Source of the DNA: Lachnospiraceae bacterium
GTDB lineage: Bacteria > Bacillota > Clostridia > Lachnospirales > Lachnospiraceae
NCBI GenBank assembly: GCA_021205755.1
Contig: JAJPWX010000128.1
Span: forward strand, 1-62,822
Direction of reading: 5' to 3'
Length of the DNA stretch: 62,822 nt
A program made the position numbers and the translations under genes. Below the pieces are notes generated by a model that was not told where the DNA came from, did no database searches, and saw only the letters and a list, made by a program, of their open reading frames with translations. Below, one piece after another: positions 25,375 through 37,900 of this stretch (within the stretch, counting starts at the first letter, position 1; each line of letters opens with the position of its first letter).

Positions 25375-28300
25375 GTGACAAAATATCATTATATCCGTTC
25401 TCTTGCAGAGGAACACGCCGGGGAAGTCAGCGGTTCTCCGAGAGATTGGATGGACTATCTGGATACAGCAGCCAGATTATACCGCTATTCCTTTTCGGAT
25501 ACGCTTCTGATTCATGCACAGCGTCCGTCTGCTACGGCCTGTGCAGAGCTGGAGCTGTGGAATCAGAAAATGAACCGGTGGGTCAACCGCGGCGCAAAGG
25601 GAATTGCACTTCTGGACGATACCGGGCCGAGGAAACGACTGCGGTATGTCTTTGATATTGCCGATACCCATATGGTGCGCGGTGGCAGAGACCCGTTCCT
25701 CTGGCAGATGGATGAGGAGACAAAAAAGCCGGTTCTGGAGCATCTGACAGAGGCTTATGGCCTAGATGACATGACACCGATGGATTTGTCGGACGCCCTG
25801 ATGGAGATTGCCCGGCAGATGACAGCGGAGAATCTGGCGGAAGCAATGGAGGGACTGGAATACGAGACAGAGGATACCTTCCTGGAAGGGCTGGATGAAG
25901 ATAATCTCCGGGTCAGCTTTCGGAATCTGCTGACCAGCAGCGCCTATTATACGCTTGCCAGACGCTGTGGGCTTGACCCGATGGAGCTTTTGGAGGAAGA
26001 GGATTTTATCGGCATCACAGAGTATAACCGCCTGTCGGTGCTGACCTTCCTCGGAAATGCCACGAGTGACCTGGTGGAGCCGGTTCTGCGGGACATTGGC
26101 CGCACCGTGCGGAAAATTTATCGGGAAAATGTGCGGCAACAGCTTGAAAATTCCGTTGACAGCTTGTATAATGCCAGTAGAGAATTTAACACTTTAAAGC
26201 ACGAAAGCACAAATGACATTACGAAAAATGAAGGAGGACGCGGACATGGAACTGACATATCATCGCAAGGGAGATTATCTGTTTCCGAACCTGATGGTCG
26301 AGGAGGAGCCGGAGGTGATCGGGAAGTACGGGATGCTGCGCCGGACGTTCCTGAAGGAGCACAGGAAGAACTGGTATCAGAGTATGCTCCTGACTGGGAA
26401 ACTGAACCGGCACCTGCTGGAGATCGAGAAAGCGGCGCAGGAGCAGATGGACGTTCAGATGAAGGGACTGCTGGAGAAGTACCCGGCGCCGGACAAAGAG
26501 AAAGACCATCTGGCGTGGGCGGCGCATATGAACAGCCTGCAGGCGATGGCCGAGGAGAGCATCTTGACGGACTTGGTGTACAGTTAATCCCAGAGACAAC
26601 AGAACAGGATTTGAGCGAAGCAGAGGAAGAAATCGCCTCTGCTTTTGCTTTTCCGGAGTTGCCCACGGTGGAGGAGCAGGTTCGGGCAATCGAGGAGCCG
26701 ATGGCGGCACTTTACGCCGGGGAAATTGCGATCCCCTCCGATGTGGTGGATGAAGTGCTGCGCTCTGGCAGTAACCGGGACAGAAGTCAGCTGCGCCTGA
26801 TTTATAATTTTATGATTGACCAGACACCGGAGGAATATGCCGAATTTGTAAAGCAGGAGTACCGGACTGGCGGCAAGGGCTTTGTAATTAACGGTCAGGA
26901 ATATTCCGCATGGTTTGATGCACTGGGGATGCAGATTGCTGTTGGGCATACCATCCATGATAAGATTCTGAGCAAGGCATTTCTCTCGTGGGAGGATGTA
27001 TCCGAAAGGATTGGGCAGCTGCTCAGACAAGGGGAGTATGCGCCGCAGGTGGTGCTGGATGCTGCGAGAGAAAATGCGCTGAAGGAACACGCCCAGGTAT
27101 TGGCTTTTACGGAGCGCGATCTGGCCGTGGGTGTATCTGAGCTGGTTTTTGAAGATACAGACATTTTTCGAGGCGGGTTCCCGGATGTGGAGGAGCGCCT
27201 TGCAGGGCTTCTCGCACAGCCCGCGTTCCTTACTGATCTGAATGAACGGCTGGAAGGGTTGGCAGAGGTATATCAGGAGGATTCCAGCGTTGTGCTTTCC
27301 CATCTTTATCGTCCGGATAAGGTGCTTGCGCAGTTCCAGAAATTTGCGAAAGAGGCGGTGCCTTATCAGGCCAGAGACGGGTTCACCTGGCAGGAGCATG
27401 ACCGTTTTATTACACAGGATGAGATAGACGCTTTTCTGACCGGCGGCGGTCCTTATTCCGATGGGCGGCTTTCTACTTATGCGTATTTTCTGCAGGAACA
27501 CAGTGATGGAGAAAAAGCACAATTTTTAAAGGAGCGCTACGGAACCGGAGGAAGCAGCCACGCCCTGTCTGGCGCGGATGATTCCCACGCGGATTACGAT
27601 GCCAAAGGACTGGTGTTAGCGCGGGGAAGCTACGGTTCGCCTTATGCTTCTGTTCTCCTGAAATGGCCGAAGGTAGCCCAGCGAGTGGATTATCTGATCA
27701 AGCAGGAGAAATTTTTGAAGCCTACGGATTATTCCAGAATGGCCTATTATGAACGGGAACAGATGGCAGGCCGTGTGATCCGATTCTATAACCGGCTCCC
27801 GCAGGAGATTGCGCGTCCATTCCAGGAGGGCTTCTTCCCGGATAAAATGAGGGAAGAACTGACGGAAATCCTGTTGGATGGGGAGAAAACACAGGAGCTT
27901 CTTTCGGAAATGAATGAAGCGTTGGCGGCGTTGCCGCTTGATTTTGACCGCTATGAGGAACGGGCGCAGGCTTTGTCAGAGCTGATACAGTATTCCGAGG
28001 GAACCTTTACGATTTTCCCAGAGAAAAAGAACGAAGTGGAGTTCGTTTCCGGGCATCAGATCAGTATTTTTGATTTATTTGGGATGGAAAATCAGGCAGA
28101 GCCTGAGCTGACAGCGGAAACAGAAACAATGCCGGAGCCAACAAGTGAGTTGGCGGCGGAACCGGAGCCGATAGAGGAAGCGGAGCCGACAGCTGATATG
28201 GAAAGCAGTGCGGAGCGCCAGATAGAGGAACCAGAATCGGACGCAGAGATAAATACCAGTGTGGAGCAGCAAAGTGTGAATGCGCCGAAAGGCCAGCAAC

Positions 28301-31300
28301 TGGAACCGGAAAAGCCGGAAATCGTTGCACGGTATCAGTCTACCTCTGCTATGCAGGATGGATATGTGGAAAATATCGCTATCCTGCAATATCCGAACGG
28401 CAGCTTTTATAACCATTACGGATATGATGAGGAGCGTGGTATGGGTGCTGCTGGTGCAGGGCCGTTTGATACCTTAGAGGATGCAAGGCAGACGGTGCTT
28501 GCCCATCGGCCAGATGCTCAGGAGGTTTTTGAGCAGGCGGTAGAAAAATCAGAGCCTGCGAAACCGGAAAGGAAGGAGCTGCAGCCATTGTCGCAGGATG
28601 CCGTCGATGAATATAATTCTATCAAGGAGAGGTATCCCAATTCTCTGGTAGGGTTTGAACAGCATGGACGGTATGAGTTTTACGGTGAAGATGCAAAACT
28701 GGTATCGCAGATATTGGGGAGCCGCATTTTGGATAAAGAGACAGCAAGCGGCGTAGTTCCTGTGACCGGATTTCCTGCAGGGCAGTGGGTTTATTATTCC
28801 AAACGGCTGTGGAGCAAAGGAGAGAATGTTTATCTTGCCGGGGAGCGTGAGGACGGTACCCACGAAAAGGTGAAATATCTGAGCGGAAAAGAATATCTTC
28901 CGCTGGATGCTACCGTCCATATCGACGGCAGAGAGTTTCGGGTGGATACCGTAGATTTCCAGAGAGAAATGGTCAGCCTGCAGGATATGACAATGGCCAG
29001 GGAAGCAAGGTATCCGATCTTTCGGAATGAGTCGCTTGATTATATCCGCGCCCTCTATGAAGAGGAGGAGCCGGTCTTTGACTTTGATACGGAAAACCGC
29101 GTGGCGGAGGCGATGGAACATGTCGGTGTGAGCCACGAGGATTTTTCCGGGGAGCAGATGGATGTGATCTACGATGCTGCCTTAAAGGAGCTGGAACTGG
29201 AACCGATGTTAAATCCGGAGTTTTCTCCGGCACAGATGCAGCTGATCGCAGATGTGGCGGAGCGGATGAAGGCAACGGAACGGGCTGCTTTTGATGGCAT
29301 GATGGCACCGCTCACCGGACACACCATGACGCCGGAGGAAATCAATGCCCTGCGGAAAGAATACCATTTCCCCCTGGATTCCTTTGAACAGCTGGAATCG
29401 GAAAGTGAGCAGGAGGTCGTGACAGAGACAGGGCGGCAATCGGACACACAGAAGCAGGAGCAGGAACGGAGGGAGCCGCGGGAAAGGATTAACTTCCGCA
29501 TTACGGATGGTGATCTAGGAGCCGGAGGTCAGAAAGCAAAATTTCAGGCCAACATAGACGCGATCCGCCTGTTAAAGCAGCTGGAAACGGATGGCCGGCT
29601 TGCTACCGCACAGGAACAGGAAGTGCTTTCCCATTTTGTCGGATGGGGCGGTATTCCGCAGGCATTTGATGAAAACAATGACCGCTGGGCAACGGAGTAT
29701 GCGCAGGTGCGGGAGCTGCTGACACCGGAGGAATACCGGGAAGCAAGGGCGTCTACGCTGAATGCTTTCTACACCTCTCCCACTGTGATTAAGGCGATGT
29801 ATGAAGCCCTTGGAAATATGGGCTTGCAGCAAGGAAATGTGCTGGAGCCTTCGTGCGGCGTCGGTAACTTTATGGGACTGGTGCCGGAACAGATGGATGG
29901 TTTAAAAATGTACGGCGTGGAGCTGGACAGTATTTCGGGTCGTATCGCGCAGCAGCTTTATCAGAAAAACCAGATTGCTGTGCAGGGCTTTGAGACGATG
30001 CAGTTTCCTGACAGCTTTTTTGACTGTGTGGTCGGCAACGTGCCGTTTGGAAATTATAAGGTGTTAGACCCGAAGTATGACCGGCATAATTTTATGATCC
30101 ATGATTACTTCATTGCAAAAAGTCTTGACCTTACCCGTCCGGGCGGCGTGGTGGCTGTAGTCACATCAAGCGGCACCATGGATAAGCAGGACAGTTCCGT
30201 GCGTCAGTATTTTGCAAACCGTGCAGACCTGTTGGGGGCAATCCGCCTGCCGGATAATGCGTTTATGCGGAACGCAAATACAGGCGTTGTAGCGGATATC
30301 CTGTTTTTCCAGAAACGAGACCGGGCGTCCTTAGAGCAGCCGGATTGGGTGAACCTGGGGCAGACAGCGGAGGGGTATACGATCAACTCCTATTTTGTCA
30401 GCCACCCGGAAATGGTGCTTGGAACCCTGAGCACAGAGAACACGCAGTATGGCAGGCAGGAAACGACGGTCAAGCCCATCGAGGGCGCAGACCTTGGCGA
30501 ACAACTGAGGGAAGCGGTCAGCCATATTCAGGGAACGATTACAGAGGCAGAGCTGGATGAGTCGGAACTGGATGGTGTGGATATGTCCATTCCTGCAGAC
30601 CCGAACATCCGGAATTTCAGCTATGCCAACGTAGACGGAAGAGTTTACTACCGGGAAAATTCCAGAATGAACCTGATGGAGCTGCCGGCTATGACCACTG
30701 AGAGAATCCTTGGCATGATTGAGCTGCGTGACACGACACAGGCTCTGATCAATATGCAGATGGAGGATGGCAGCGATGCACAGGTAGGTGCATTGCAGCA
30801 GAAATTAAATCAGCAGTACGATGCGTTTACCGCACAGTACGGCCTGATCAGCAGCAACGCGAACCGAAGGGCTTTTTCTCAGGACAGCAGCTATTGCCTT
30901 CTGGCATCTTTGGAGATGCTGGACGAGGAAGGGAACCTGAAGAGGAAAGCAGATATTTTCAATAAACGCACCATCCGGAAAGCGGAGCCGGTAACAAGTG
31001 TGGATACAGCGAGTGAAGCGCTTGCGGTTTCTATCGGAGAACGGGCACGGGTGGATGTGCCGTTTATGGCGCAGCTGGCAGGAAAAAGCGAGGAGGAGAT
31101 TACAGAGGAATTGTCCGGTGTGATCTTCAAAAATCCCCTGACTGACGGATGGGAAAGCTCAGATGAGTATCTGTCCGGTAACGTGCGGGAAAAGCTGAAA
31201 ATTGCCAAAGGTTTTGCAGAGAGCCATCCGGAATTTGCGGTCAATGTTGCATATCTGGAACGGGTGCAGCCAAAGGATTTGGAGGCATCGGAGATTGAGG

Positions 31301-34300
31301 TGCGGCTGGGCGCTACCTGGATTAAGCCGGATTACATCACGCAGTTTATGGCGGAGACATTCCATACACCGCACTATCTGGTTGGGCGGAGTGTGAATGT
31401 CATTTATGCCGCGGTCAGCGGCCAGTGGAATGTCACCGGCAAGACACAGGACTATGGGAACCCACTGGTTAATTCCACCTATGGCACGATACGGGCAAAC
31501 GCTTATCGTCTGCTGGAGGATGCGCTGAACCTGAAAGCCACAAAAATCTATGATACGGTGACGGATGTGGACGGCAGTGAGAAGCGTGTGCTGAATAAGC
31601 AGGAGACGATGCTCGCCCAGCAGAAACAGGAGATGATTAAGGAGGCGTTCAAGGAGTGGATTTTCCGGGATATGGACCGGAGAGAGGAACTGTGCCAGAC
31701 TTATAATGAACTGTTCAACAGCATCCGACCCCGTGAGTATGACGGGAGCCATATTCAGTTTGTCGGGATGACGCCGGAGATTACGCTGATGGAGCACCAG
31801 AAAAACGCTGTGGCGCATATTTTATATGGAAACAACACACTTCTTGCCCATTGCGTTGGTGCAGGCAAAACCTATCAGATGATTGCGGCCGGGATGGAGA
31901 GCCGGCGGCTGGGGCTGGCGCAGAAATGCCTTTATGTTGTACCGAACCATCTGACGGAGCAGTGGGGAAGTGATTTCCTGCGGCTGTATCCTGGAGCGAA
32001 TGTGCTTGTGGCGACAAAGAAGGATTTTGAACCGGCAAACCGGAAGAAGTTCTGTTCCCGGATTGCCACCGGGGATTACGACGCGATTATCATCGGACAC
32101 AGCCAGTTTGAGCGGATTCCTCTGTCAAGGGAGCGACAGGTTGCTACGATTGAGCGGCAGATCGACGATATTACCTTTGCGATGGAAGAAGCGAAGCGGG
32201 AGGAAGGTTCCCATTTCACGGTCAAGCAGATGGAGCACAGCAGAAAAACGCTGCAGGTCAGGCTGGATAAGCTCAATAACCAGACGAGAAAGGATGATGT
32301 CGTCACATTTGAGCAGCTGGGCGTGGACAGACTGTTTGTAGATGAGAGCCATAACTATAAAAATATGTTCCTTTATACCAAGATGCGGAACGTAGCCGGT
32401 ATTTCGCAGACGGACGCACAGAAAAGCTCTGATATGTTTATGAAATGCCAGTATCTTGATGAGATTACGGGTGGCCGGGGCGTGACCTTTGCTACAGGAA
32501 CACCCGTCTCGAACAGTATGGTCGAGCTTTATACGATCATGCGGTATTTACAATATGACACCCTCCAGAAGATGGGCCTGGGTCACTTCGATTCCTGGGC
32601 GGCGGCATTTGGGGAGACAGTGACGGCGATTGAATTGTCGCCGGAAGGAACGGGCTACCGTGCGAAAACGCGGTTTGCCCGTTTTTTCAACCTTCCGGAG
32701 TTGATTTCCCTATTTAAAGAGAGTGCGGATATTCAGACCGCCGATATGCTGAAGCTGCCCGTTCCGGAGGCAGAGTATATCAACGTGGTGCTAAAGCCCA
32801 GTGAAATTCAGCAGGAAATGGTCAGCAGTTTTGCAGAGCGGGCAGAGGTCGTGCGCGGGGGCGGTGTAGATTCCAAAGTGGACAATATGCTCAAGATTAC
32901 GAATGACGGACGTAAGTGTGCGCTGGATCAGCGGCTCTTAAACGATATGCTTCCGGAAGCGGAGGACAGCAAGGTAAACCGCTGTGTGGACAATGCCTTT
33001 TCGATCTGGCAGGAAACCACACCAAAACGTTCGGCACAGCTGATTTTTTGTGACTTATCGACGCCAAAAGCGGATGGCACCTTTAATGTTTACGATGATG
33101 TCCGGGAAAAGCTGGTGGCAAAAGGGATTCCGCGGGAAGAGATTGCCTTTATCCATGAAGCGGGGACAGAGACGAAAAAAGCAGATTTGTTTGCGAAAGT
33201 CCGCGCCGGGCAGGTGCGGATTCTGCTTGGCTCTACTGCAAAGCTGGGAGCCGGCACCAACATTCAGGACAGGCTGATTGCACTGCATCATCTGGATTGT
33301 CCGTGGAAACCGTCTGACCTGGAACAGCAGGAAGGCCGTATTCTTCGGCAGGGTAACCAGAATGAAAAGGTTCAGATTTTCCGGTATGTGACGGAAGGAA
33401 CCTTCGACGCTTACATGTGGCAGCTTTTGGAGAATAAACAAAAATTCATTTCACAGATCATGACTTCCAAATCGCCGGTACGTTCTGCAGAGGACGTGGA
33501 TGATACGGCGCTCTCCTATGCGGAGATTAAAGCGCTAGCTACGGGCAATCCGTATATCAAAGAAAAGATGGATTTGGATATTCAGGTCAGCAAGCTGAAG
33601 CTGATGAAGGCGAACCATACCAGTCAGATTTACCGTCTGGAATCTGCGATTGCAAAAACCTATCCGGGGCAGATTGCAGCGACAAAGGAGCGCATCGCGG
33701 GATTAAAGGTAGACCAGAAGGCGGCACATCAGGTGCTGGATTTGGATAAGGAGCAGTTCAGCATGACGGTGGGCGGTAAGGTTTATACAGACCGGAAAGA
33801 AGCAGGCACGGCGCTTGTCGCCGCCTGTGCAGGGCTGAAAGCGGTTCATACTTCCGGAGTAATCGGAGAATATCATGGCTTTTCTATCCAGGCGAGCTAT
33901 GACAGCTTTAACCAGAAATACATGATGACAATCAAAGGTCAGTGCAGCTATACGATTGAAGCAGGAAAAGACCCGTTGGGCAACCTGCAGCGTATCAACA
34001 ATGCGCTGGCGGGTATTGATAAGAAACTGCCGGAGGCCGAAGAAAAGCTGGAGAATTTGCAACAGCAGCTAGCCAGTGCACAGGAGGAAGTCAGAAAGCC
34101 CTTTGCCCAGGAAGCGGAGCTTGCGGAGAAAACCGAGCGGTTAGCGAAACTAAATTCGCTGCTCAATATGGATGAGCACGGTTCCTCTGATGCCCTGGGG
34201 GTAGATGAGGAAACCGTGGAATCAGCGGAAACAAAGGATGCAGCAGTGGCGGACAAGCCGAGACAAACGGTGTCCTATGGAGGGCGTGTTGAGGAAGAAA

Positions 34301-34422
34301 CCCGCAGCGCAGACAGGGAGCGCAGACCCTCTATTTTGGCAAAGCTGAAGGAGAAGCAGGAGCAGGCCGCCGCCAGACCGCGCATTCAGCCGCAGACAAA
34401 AAAGAAACAACAGGAACTGTAA
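25375..34422 (+). CDS. Giant polyvalent protein: ArdC-like, N6-adenine methylase and SNF2 helicase domains (LtrC-type)
   Basis: 3,015 residues, GTG start behind GAGAGGAGG. The N-terminal ~110 residues resemble an ArdC ssDNA-binding domain ([29 protein letters not shown]). Residues about 290-404 are a Gly/Arg/Asp-rich linker overprinted by tnpV. A methylase has EPSCGVGNF at about 1489-1497 and NVPFGNYK later (NPPF-like, with Val in place of Pro). A SNF2-type helicase follows: [12 protein letters not shown] (about 2157), VDESHNYKN (about 2322) and [14 protein letters not shown] (about 2651). A coiled coil and basic tail end it. Such proteins enter or act with the transferred DNA to modify and protect it; that role is inference from polyvalent-protein families. 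Confidence 0.9.
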   Translation: MTKYHYIRSLAEEHAGEVSGSPRDWMDYLDTAARLYRYSFSDTLLIHAQRPSATACAELELWNQKMNRWVNRGAKGIALLDDTGPRKRLRYVFDIADTHMVRGGRDPFLWQMDEETKKPVLEHLTEAYGLDDMTPMDLSDALMEIARQMTAENLAEAMEGLEYETEDTFLEGLDEDNLRVSFRNLLTSSAYYTLARRCGLDPMELLEEEDFIGITEYNRLSVLTFLGNATSDLVEPVLRDIGRTVRKIYRENVRQQLENSVDSLYNASREFNTLKHESTNDITKNEGGRGHGTDISSQGRLSVSEPDGRGGAGGDREVRDAAPDVPEGAQEELVSEYAPDWETEPAPAGDRESGAGADGRSDEGTAGEVPGAGQRERPSGVGGAYEQPAGDGRGEHLDGLGVQLIPETTEQDLSEAEEEIASAFAFPELPTVEEQVRAIEEPMAALYAGEIAIPSDVVDEVLRSGSNRDRSQLRLIYNFMIDQTPEEYAEFVKQEYRTGGKGFVINGQEYSAWFDALGMQIAVGHTIHDKILSKAFLSWEDVSERIGQLLRQGEYAPQVVLDAARENALKEHAQVLAFTERDLAVGVSELVFEDTDIFRGGFPDVEERLAGLLAQPAFLTDLNERLEGLAEVYQEDSSVVLSHLYRPDKVLAQFQKFAKEAVPYQARDGFTWQEHDRFITQDEIDAFLTGGGPYSDGRLSTYAYFLQEHSDGEKAQFLKERYGTGGSSHALSGADDSHADYDAKGLVLARGSYGSPYASVLLKWPKVAQRVDYLIKQEKFLKPTDYSRMAYYEREQMAGRVIRFYNRLPQEIARPFQEGFFPDKMREELTEILLDGEKTQELLSEMNEALAALPLDFDRYEERAQALSELIQYSEGTFTIFPEKKNEVEFVSGHQISIFDLFGMENQAEPELTAETETMPEPTSELAAEPEPIEEAEPTADMESSAERQIEEPESDAEINTSVEQQSVNAPKGQQLEPEKPEIVARYQSTSAMQDGYVENIAILQYPNGSFYNHYGYDEERGMGAAGAGPFDTLEDARQTVLAHRPDAQEVFEQAVEKSEPAKPERKELQPLSQDAVDEYNSIKERYPNSLVGFEQHGRYEFYGEDAKLVSQILGSRILDKETASGVVPVTGFPAGQWVYYSKRLWSKGENVYLAGEREDGTHEKVKYLSGKEYLPLDATVHIDGREFRVDTVDFQREMVSLQDMTMAREARYPIFRNESLDYIRALYEEEEPVFDFDTENRVAEAMEHVGVSHEDFSGEQMDVIYDAALKELELEPMLNPEFSPAQMQLIADVAERMKATERAAFDGMMAPLTGHTMTPEEINALRKEYHFPLDSFEQLESESEQEVVTETGRQSDTQKQEQERREPRERINFRITDGDLGAGGQKAKFQANIDAIRLLKQLETDGRLATAQEQEVLSHFVGWGGIPQAFDENNDRWATEYAQVRELLTPEEYREARASTLNAFYTSPTVIKAMYEALGNMGLQQGNVLEPSCGVGNFMGLVPEQMDGLKMYGVELDSISGRIAQQLYQKNQIAVQGFETMQFPDSFFDCVVGNVPFGNYKVLDPKYDRHNFMIHDYFIAKSLDLTRPGGVVAVVTSSGTMDKQDSSVRQYFANRADLLGAIRLPDNAFMRNANTGVVADILFFQKRDRASLEQPDWVNLGQTAEGYTINSYFVSHPEMVLGTLSTENTQYGRQETTVKPIEGADLGEQLREAVSHIQGTITEAELDESELDGVDMSIPADPNIRNFSYANVDGRVYYRENSRMNLMELPAMTTERILGMIELRDTTQALINMQMEDGSDAQVGALQQKLNQQYDAFTAQYGLISSNANRRAFSQDSSYCLLASLEMLDEEGNLKRKADIFNKRTIRKAEPVTSVDTASEALAVSIGERARVDVPFMAQLAGKSEEEITEELSGVIFKNPLTDGWESSDEYLSGNVREKLKIAKGFAESHPEFAVNVAYLERVQPKDLEASEIEVRLGATWIKPDYITQFMAETFHTPHYLVGRSVNVIYAAVSGQWNVTGKTQDYGNPLVNSTYGTIRANAYRLLEDALNLKATKIYDTVTDVDGSEKRVLNKQETMLAQQKQEMIKEAFKEWIFRDMDRREELCQTYNELFNSIRPREYDGSHIQFVGMTPEITLMEHQKNAVAHILYGNNTLLAHCVGAGKTYQMIAAGMESRRLGLAQKCLYVVPNHLTEQWGSDFLRLYPGANVLVATKKDFEPANRKKFCSRIATGDYDAIIIGHSQFERIPLSRERQVATIERQIDDITFAMEEAKREEGSHFTVKQMEHSRKTLQVRLDKLNNQTRKDDVVTFEQLGVDRLFVDESHNYKNMFLYTKMRNVAGISQTDAQKSSDMFMKCQYLDEITGGRGVTFATGTPVSNSMVELYTIMRYLQYDTLQKMGLGHFDSWAAAFGETVTAIELSPEGTGYRAKTRFARFFNLPELISLFKESADIQTADMLKLPVPEAEYINVVLKPSEIQQEMVSSFAERAEVVRGGGVDSKVDNMLKITNDGRKCALDQRLLNDMLPEAEDSKVNRCVDNAFSIWQETTPKRSAQLIFCDLSTPKADGTFNVYDDVREKLVAKGIPREEIAFIHEAGTETKKADLFAKVRAGQVRILLGSTAKLGAGTNIQDRLIALHHLDCPWKPSDLEQQEGRILRQGNQNEKVQIFRYVTEGTFDAYMWQLLENKQKFISQIMTSKSPVRSAEDVDDTALSYAEIKALATGNPYIKEKMDLDIQVSKLKLMKANHTSQIYRLESAIAKTYPGQIAATKERIAGLKVDQKAAHQVLDLDKEQFSMTVGGKVYTDRKEAGTALVAACAGLKAVHTSGVIGEYHGFSIQASYDSFNQKYMMTIKGQCSYTIEAGKDPLGNLQRINNALAGIDKKLPEAEEKLENLQQQLASAQEEVRKPFAQEAELAEKTERLAKLNSLLNMDEHGSSDALGVDEETVESAETKDAAVADKPRQTVSYGGRVEEETRSADRERRPSILAKLKEKQEQAAARPRIQPQTKKKQQEL
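26246..26587 (+). CDS. tnpV: TnpV-family protein encoded in another frame inside the giant gene
   Basis: 113 residues in the +1 frame relative to the surrounding gene. It begins [16 protein letters not shown] with AAGGAGG eight bases before the ATG, and continues [20 protein letters not shown] and [20 protein letters not shown], the recognisable TnpV pattern from Tn4451-like elements. TnpV function is not established; it is a common passenger of mobilisable elements. Both frames are open here, and the host-gene reading of this stretch looks like unstructured linker, so tnpV is probably the ancestral reading. Confidence 0.85.
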   Translation: MELTYHRKGDYLFPNLMVEEEPEVIGKYGMLRRTFLKEHRKNWYQSMLLTGKLNRHLLEIEKAAQEQMDVQMKGLLEKYPAPDKEKDHLAWAAHMNSLQAMAEESILTDLVYS

Positions 34423-34488
34423 ATACTTTCCCGTCAGAGCGGATGGAAACTCTGGCGGGATTTTTAAAGGAGAGGACGATATGGAAAC

Positions 34489-34962
34489 ATGCTTGAACTG
34501 ACCCCAATTACCTTGCGAGAAGCAAATGCGTTTGTACAGTCCTATCACCGGCATCACAAGCCCTCCCAGGGCCACAAGTTTTCCATCGGAGCGATGGAGG
34601 ATGGGCATCTGGTGGGCGTGGCGATCTGCGGCAGGCCGGTGAGCCGCCGTATGGATGATGGCTTTACGCTGGAGGTCAACCGCCTTTGTACGGATGGGAC
34701 GAAGAACGCCTGTAGCATTTTATACGGAGCCGCTTACCGTGCGGCAAAGGCGATGGGATACCACAGGGTGATTACCTATATTTTAGAGAGCGAATCGGGG
34801 ACATCCCTGAAAGCTGCCGGATATCTGTGTGAAGGCAGGGCCGGCGGGCTGGAATGGAACGGGGAACGGAAACCAAAAAGTGAGAACCAGTACCCACATG
34901 AGATGAAAACGCGGTGGGTGAAAAATATCAAACAGCAGGAGGAGAAAATGAATGGCAGGTAA
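34489..34962 (+). CDS. XF1762-family acetyltransferase-like protein
   Basis: 157 residues of the XF1762 family, a small GNAT-related group carried by phages and conjugative elements. Visible motifs are YHRHHKPSQGHKFSIGA near residue 19, VGVAICGRPVSRRMDDGF, LEVNRLCTDGTKNACSILYG and RVITYILESESGTSLKAAG. Substrate is unknown. The preceding AAAGGAGAGG fits better to a seven-codon frame (34481-34501, METCLN) that overlaps this start, so translation may be coupled. It overlaps the ArdC-type gene by 11 bases. Confidence 0.82.
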   Translation: MLELTPITLREANAFVQSYHRHHKPSQGHKFSIGAMEDGHLVGVAICGRPVSRRMDDGFTLEVNRLCTDGTKNACSILYGAAYRAAKAMGYHRVITYILESESGTSLKAAGYLCEGRAGGLEWNGERKPKSENQYPHEMKTRWVKNIKQQEEKMNGR

Positions 34963-37900
34963 CCGGGAAAAGCAGCTACAGGAGATTACGGAGCGTCTGG
35001 AACAGGGTGTAAAAGACCTGTTCACGTCGGAGCGGTATACGGAATATCTGCAGACGATGTCGCAGTTCCACAGCTACAGCTTTAACAATACGCTCCTGAT
35101 TGCCATGCAGAAGCCGGATGCGACATTGGTAGCCGGGTACCAGGCGTGGCAGAAAAAATTCAACCGGCATGTGAGGAAGGGAGAAAAGGGCATCCAGATC
35201 ATTGCCCCGGCACCCATCCGGGAGAAAGAAATTCAGGAGAAAGTCGATGAGCAGACCGGCGAAGTGATTTTAAAGCCGAATGGACAGCCGGAGACAGAGG
35301 AAGTTGTTCACGTCATTCCGCGCTTTCGTGTTACGACAGTATTCGATTTGAGTCAGACTGACGGGGAGCCGCTCCCCGACCTGGGCGTGGAGGAGCTGAC
35401 CGCTAATGTGGACAATTTCGATTTGTTTATGCAGGCGATTGAACAGGCTTCGCCGGTTCCGATTCGATTCGATGAGATCTCCAGCGGCGCAAAGGGCTAT
35501 TATGATAATGGCTCCAAGGAGATCGTGATCCAACAGGATATGAGTGAGAGCCAGACATTAAAAACGGCAATTCATGAGACTGCCCACGCAAGGCTCCATG
35601 ACCGCGACAGGATGCAGGAGGAAGGCATCCAAAAAGACCAGATGACTAAAGAGGTCGAGGCCGAGAGCGTGGCCTACACAGTCTGCCAGAGCTTCGGCAT
35701 TGATACGTCCGATTATTCCTTCCCTTATGTCGCAGGATGGAGCAGCGGCAAGGATATGAAGGAGCTTCGTTCTTCCATGGATACCATTCGTCATACGGCA
35801 TCGGAAATGATGGATGAGATTACCGAGGCAGTGCGGAAGCTGCAAAGGGAACAGATGCAATATACATCGGTGGAGCTTTTTGGAACACCGGCTCTGTTTG
35901 ACATGGGGCGCATTGCGGATGAAGATATTCCGGATGGTTTACACCGGTATGACCTGAGAGGCTCTGACAACGATCCGGGCATACCTGTTACGGTAGAGAA
36001 CCATGTGGTTGTAAACCATGCTGCTACGGTTTTAACGGCGTACCGACTGCCCATCCCGGAGAGGGGCTTCCTGCGGCTGGGAGAAGAATTGAACTTCGGC
36101 AGTGATGGGATGATTTCGGTACAGGATTATCGGCAGATCACAGCAGGTCTTTCTTCATTTGATATGGAGCAGCGGGTGCAGAATGCTGTTATCCGCTCGA
36201 ATGAAGAGCTTGTCTATTCCGAAAAAGCATACTGCTATGCAATTTTCCAGATTGACGGACAGGGAGACGGTAGGGATTACCGTTTTATGAATCTGGATTT
36301 TGTAAAGAAGCATGGCATGGATGTAAAGGGGAGTAACTACAATCTCGTCTATGGTGGGGCGCTGCAGCAGCAGGAAACTCTGGATTCGCTTTATATAAAA
36401 TTTAATGTGGGGCGCCCGGATGATTTTACTGGACATTCCCTCTCCGTCAGCGATGTGATTCTTTTGAATCGCGGCGGCGAAGCAAAAGCCTGGTATGTGG
36501 ACAGCATCGGCTTCACAGAGCTTCCTGATTTTGTACAGGAGCGAGAAGCCCTGTTGAAGCAACAGTCCAGGGAGGTGACGGAATTCACAGAAGAAATTGA
36601 CCTGGATGGGCATGAGGGAATGTGGCACACTTCCGATCAGATCGAACTGATGGGTGAAACCATCTATCTGATGGAGCACAATGAGTTCGGAAGTGATGTG
36701 GCCAAGGTTGCTGTAAACGGGAAAGGTGAAGTTGTGGCAGAGGATTTGTGGAATGGCTTTGACGAGGGCTTCCATGAAGCAGCAGCCGAGCATTTTGCCG
36801 CAAAAGGGATGGAATATAAGCGGCCAGAGCAGGCCGTCACCGCGCAGGAGGCAGCAGTGAGCGCTATAACGGAGAAGGGCGAGGAGGCAGAGATAACGGA
36901 AACTGAAAATTCAGAGCCGCCGAGAGGTGAGAAATCGGAAGAAAAAGAAGTTCTGGAATCAACGGAAGATACAGCGCAGGGCGGTAACGTGCCGCTTTAT
37001 ATGGAAAACGCTGCTTATGCTCGTGAGCATGGGGAATTGAAACAGTACCGCCATTCCCGGAATGAAAATTTGGTTTGTCGGAGAGCAATAGAGCAGTCAA
37101 TTTCTGAAAATTTTGATGGGATGCATTTAAAAAACGGCTCAGTAAAGCCGGTCATAGAGCAGTTTGGAATAGAGCGTTTGACCTATATCCTGGCCAATAC
37201 AATCCAGCATAAATCATGGGATCGCCGTTTTTCCACGGACAACAGAACGTGGGCGCAGACGGTTCCCATGATGGCAGAAAATACAGATGCCTTTGGCTAT
37301 GACAGGACAGCCGAGTGGGTGGTAGAGAGCCATCCTGCCGTTCTGGATGGCTTTATCAAAATGTTCCGGCAGGAGGTGTTGGAGCAGAGCCGTGAAGCGG
37401 AACAGGTCGAATCAGCTGAAAAAGCTGCAGCGTCAAAAGAAAGCCTTTCCGAAGGTGAACGGGATGAAGCCCCACTGACCGCTGATGAGATTACCAATTT
37501 TAAAGAAATCAGCAGAGAATATTTTCCACATATGAGAACCGCGGAGTATGTCTTTTCCTGTGATGTGCGTGGGGAGCCGGATGTGCTGACCTATGAGTTA
37601 TCCCAGCATGATGATGGAGAGAGCTATTCGCTCCATACGCAGAACCATGATATATGGGATCGCATGAGCCGGAAAGAACTTGATAAATTGGAGTTCGCGG
37701 TAGGCCGCGAGGTCACATTTGCCGACTGGGAGAAAGAAATTGAACAGGCCGATTCCGCTGACGCCCTTCGGGAAGTCCAATATGGGATGTGGGAGGCGGA
37801 AAATCTCAATCTATCTGATGAGCAGCGGGAGCGGCTGTATCAGATGATCGAGGAGAAAGAAAAAATCTATGCGGAGCCTGAAAAGGGAGAGACTATTGAA

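Noticed and set aside
26118-26666. Minus-strand 182-codon open frame within the giant gene
   Set aside because: Ser/Pro-rich composition, no ribosome site, and fully covered by two plus-strand frames; it mirrors the Gly/Arg-rich linker.
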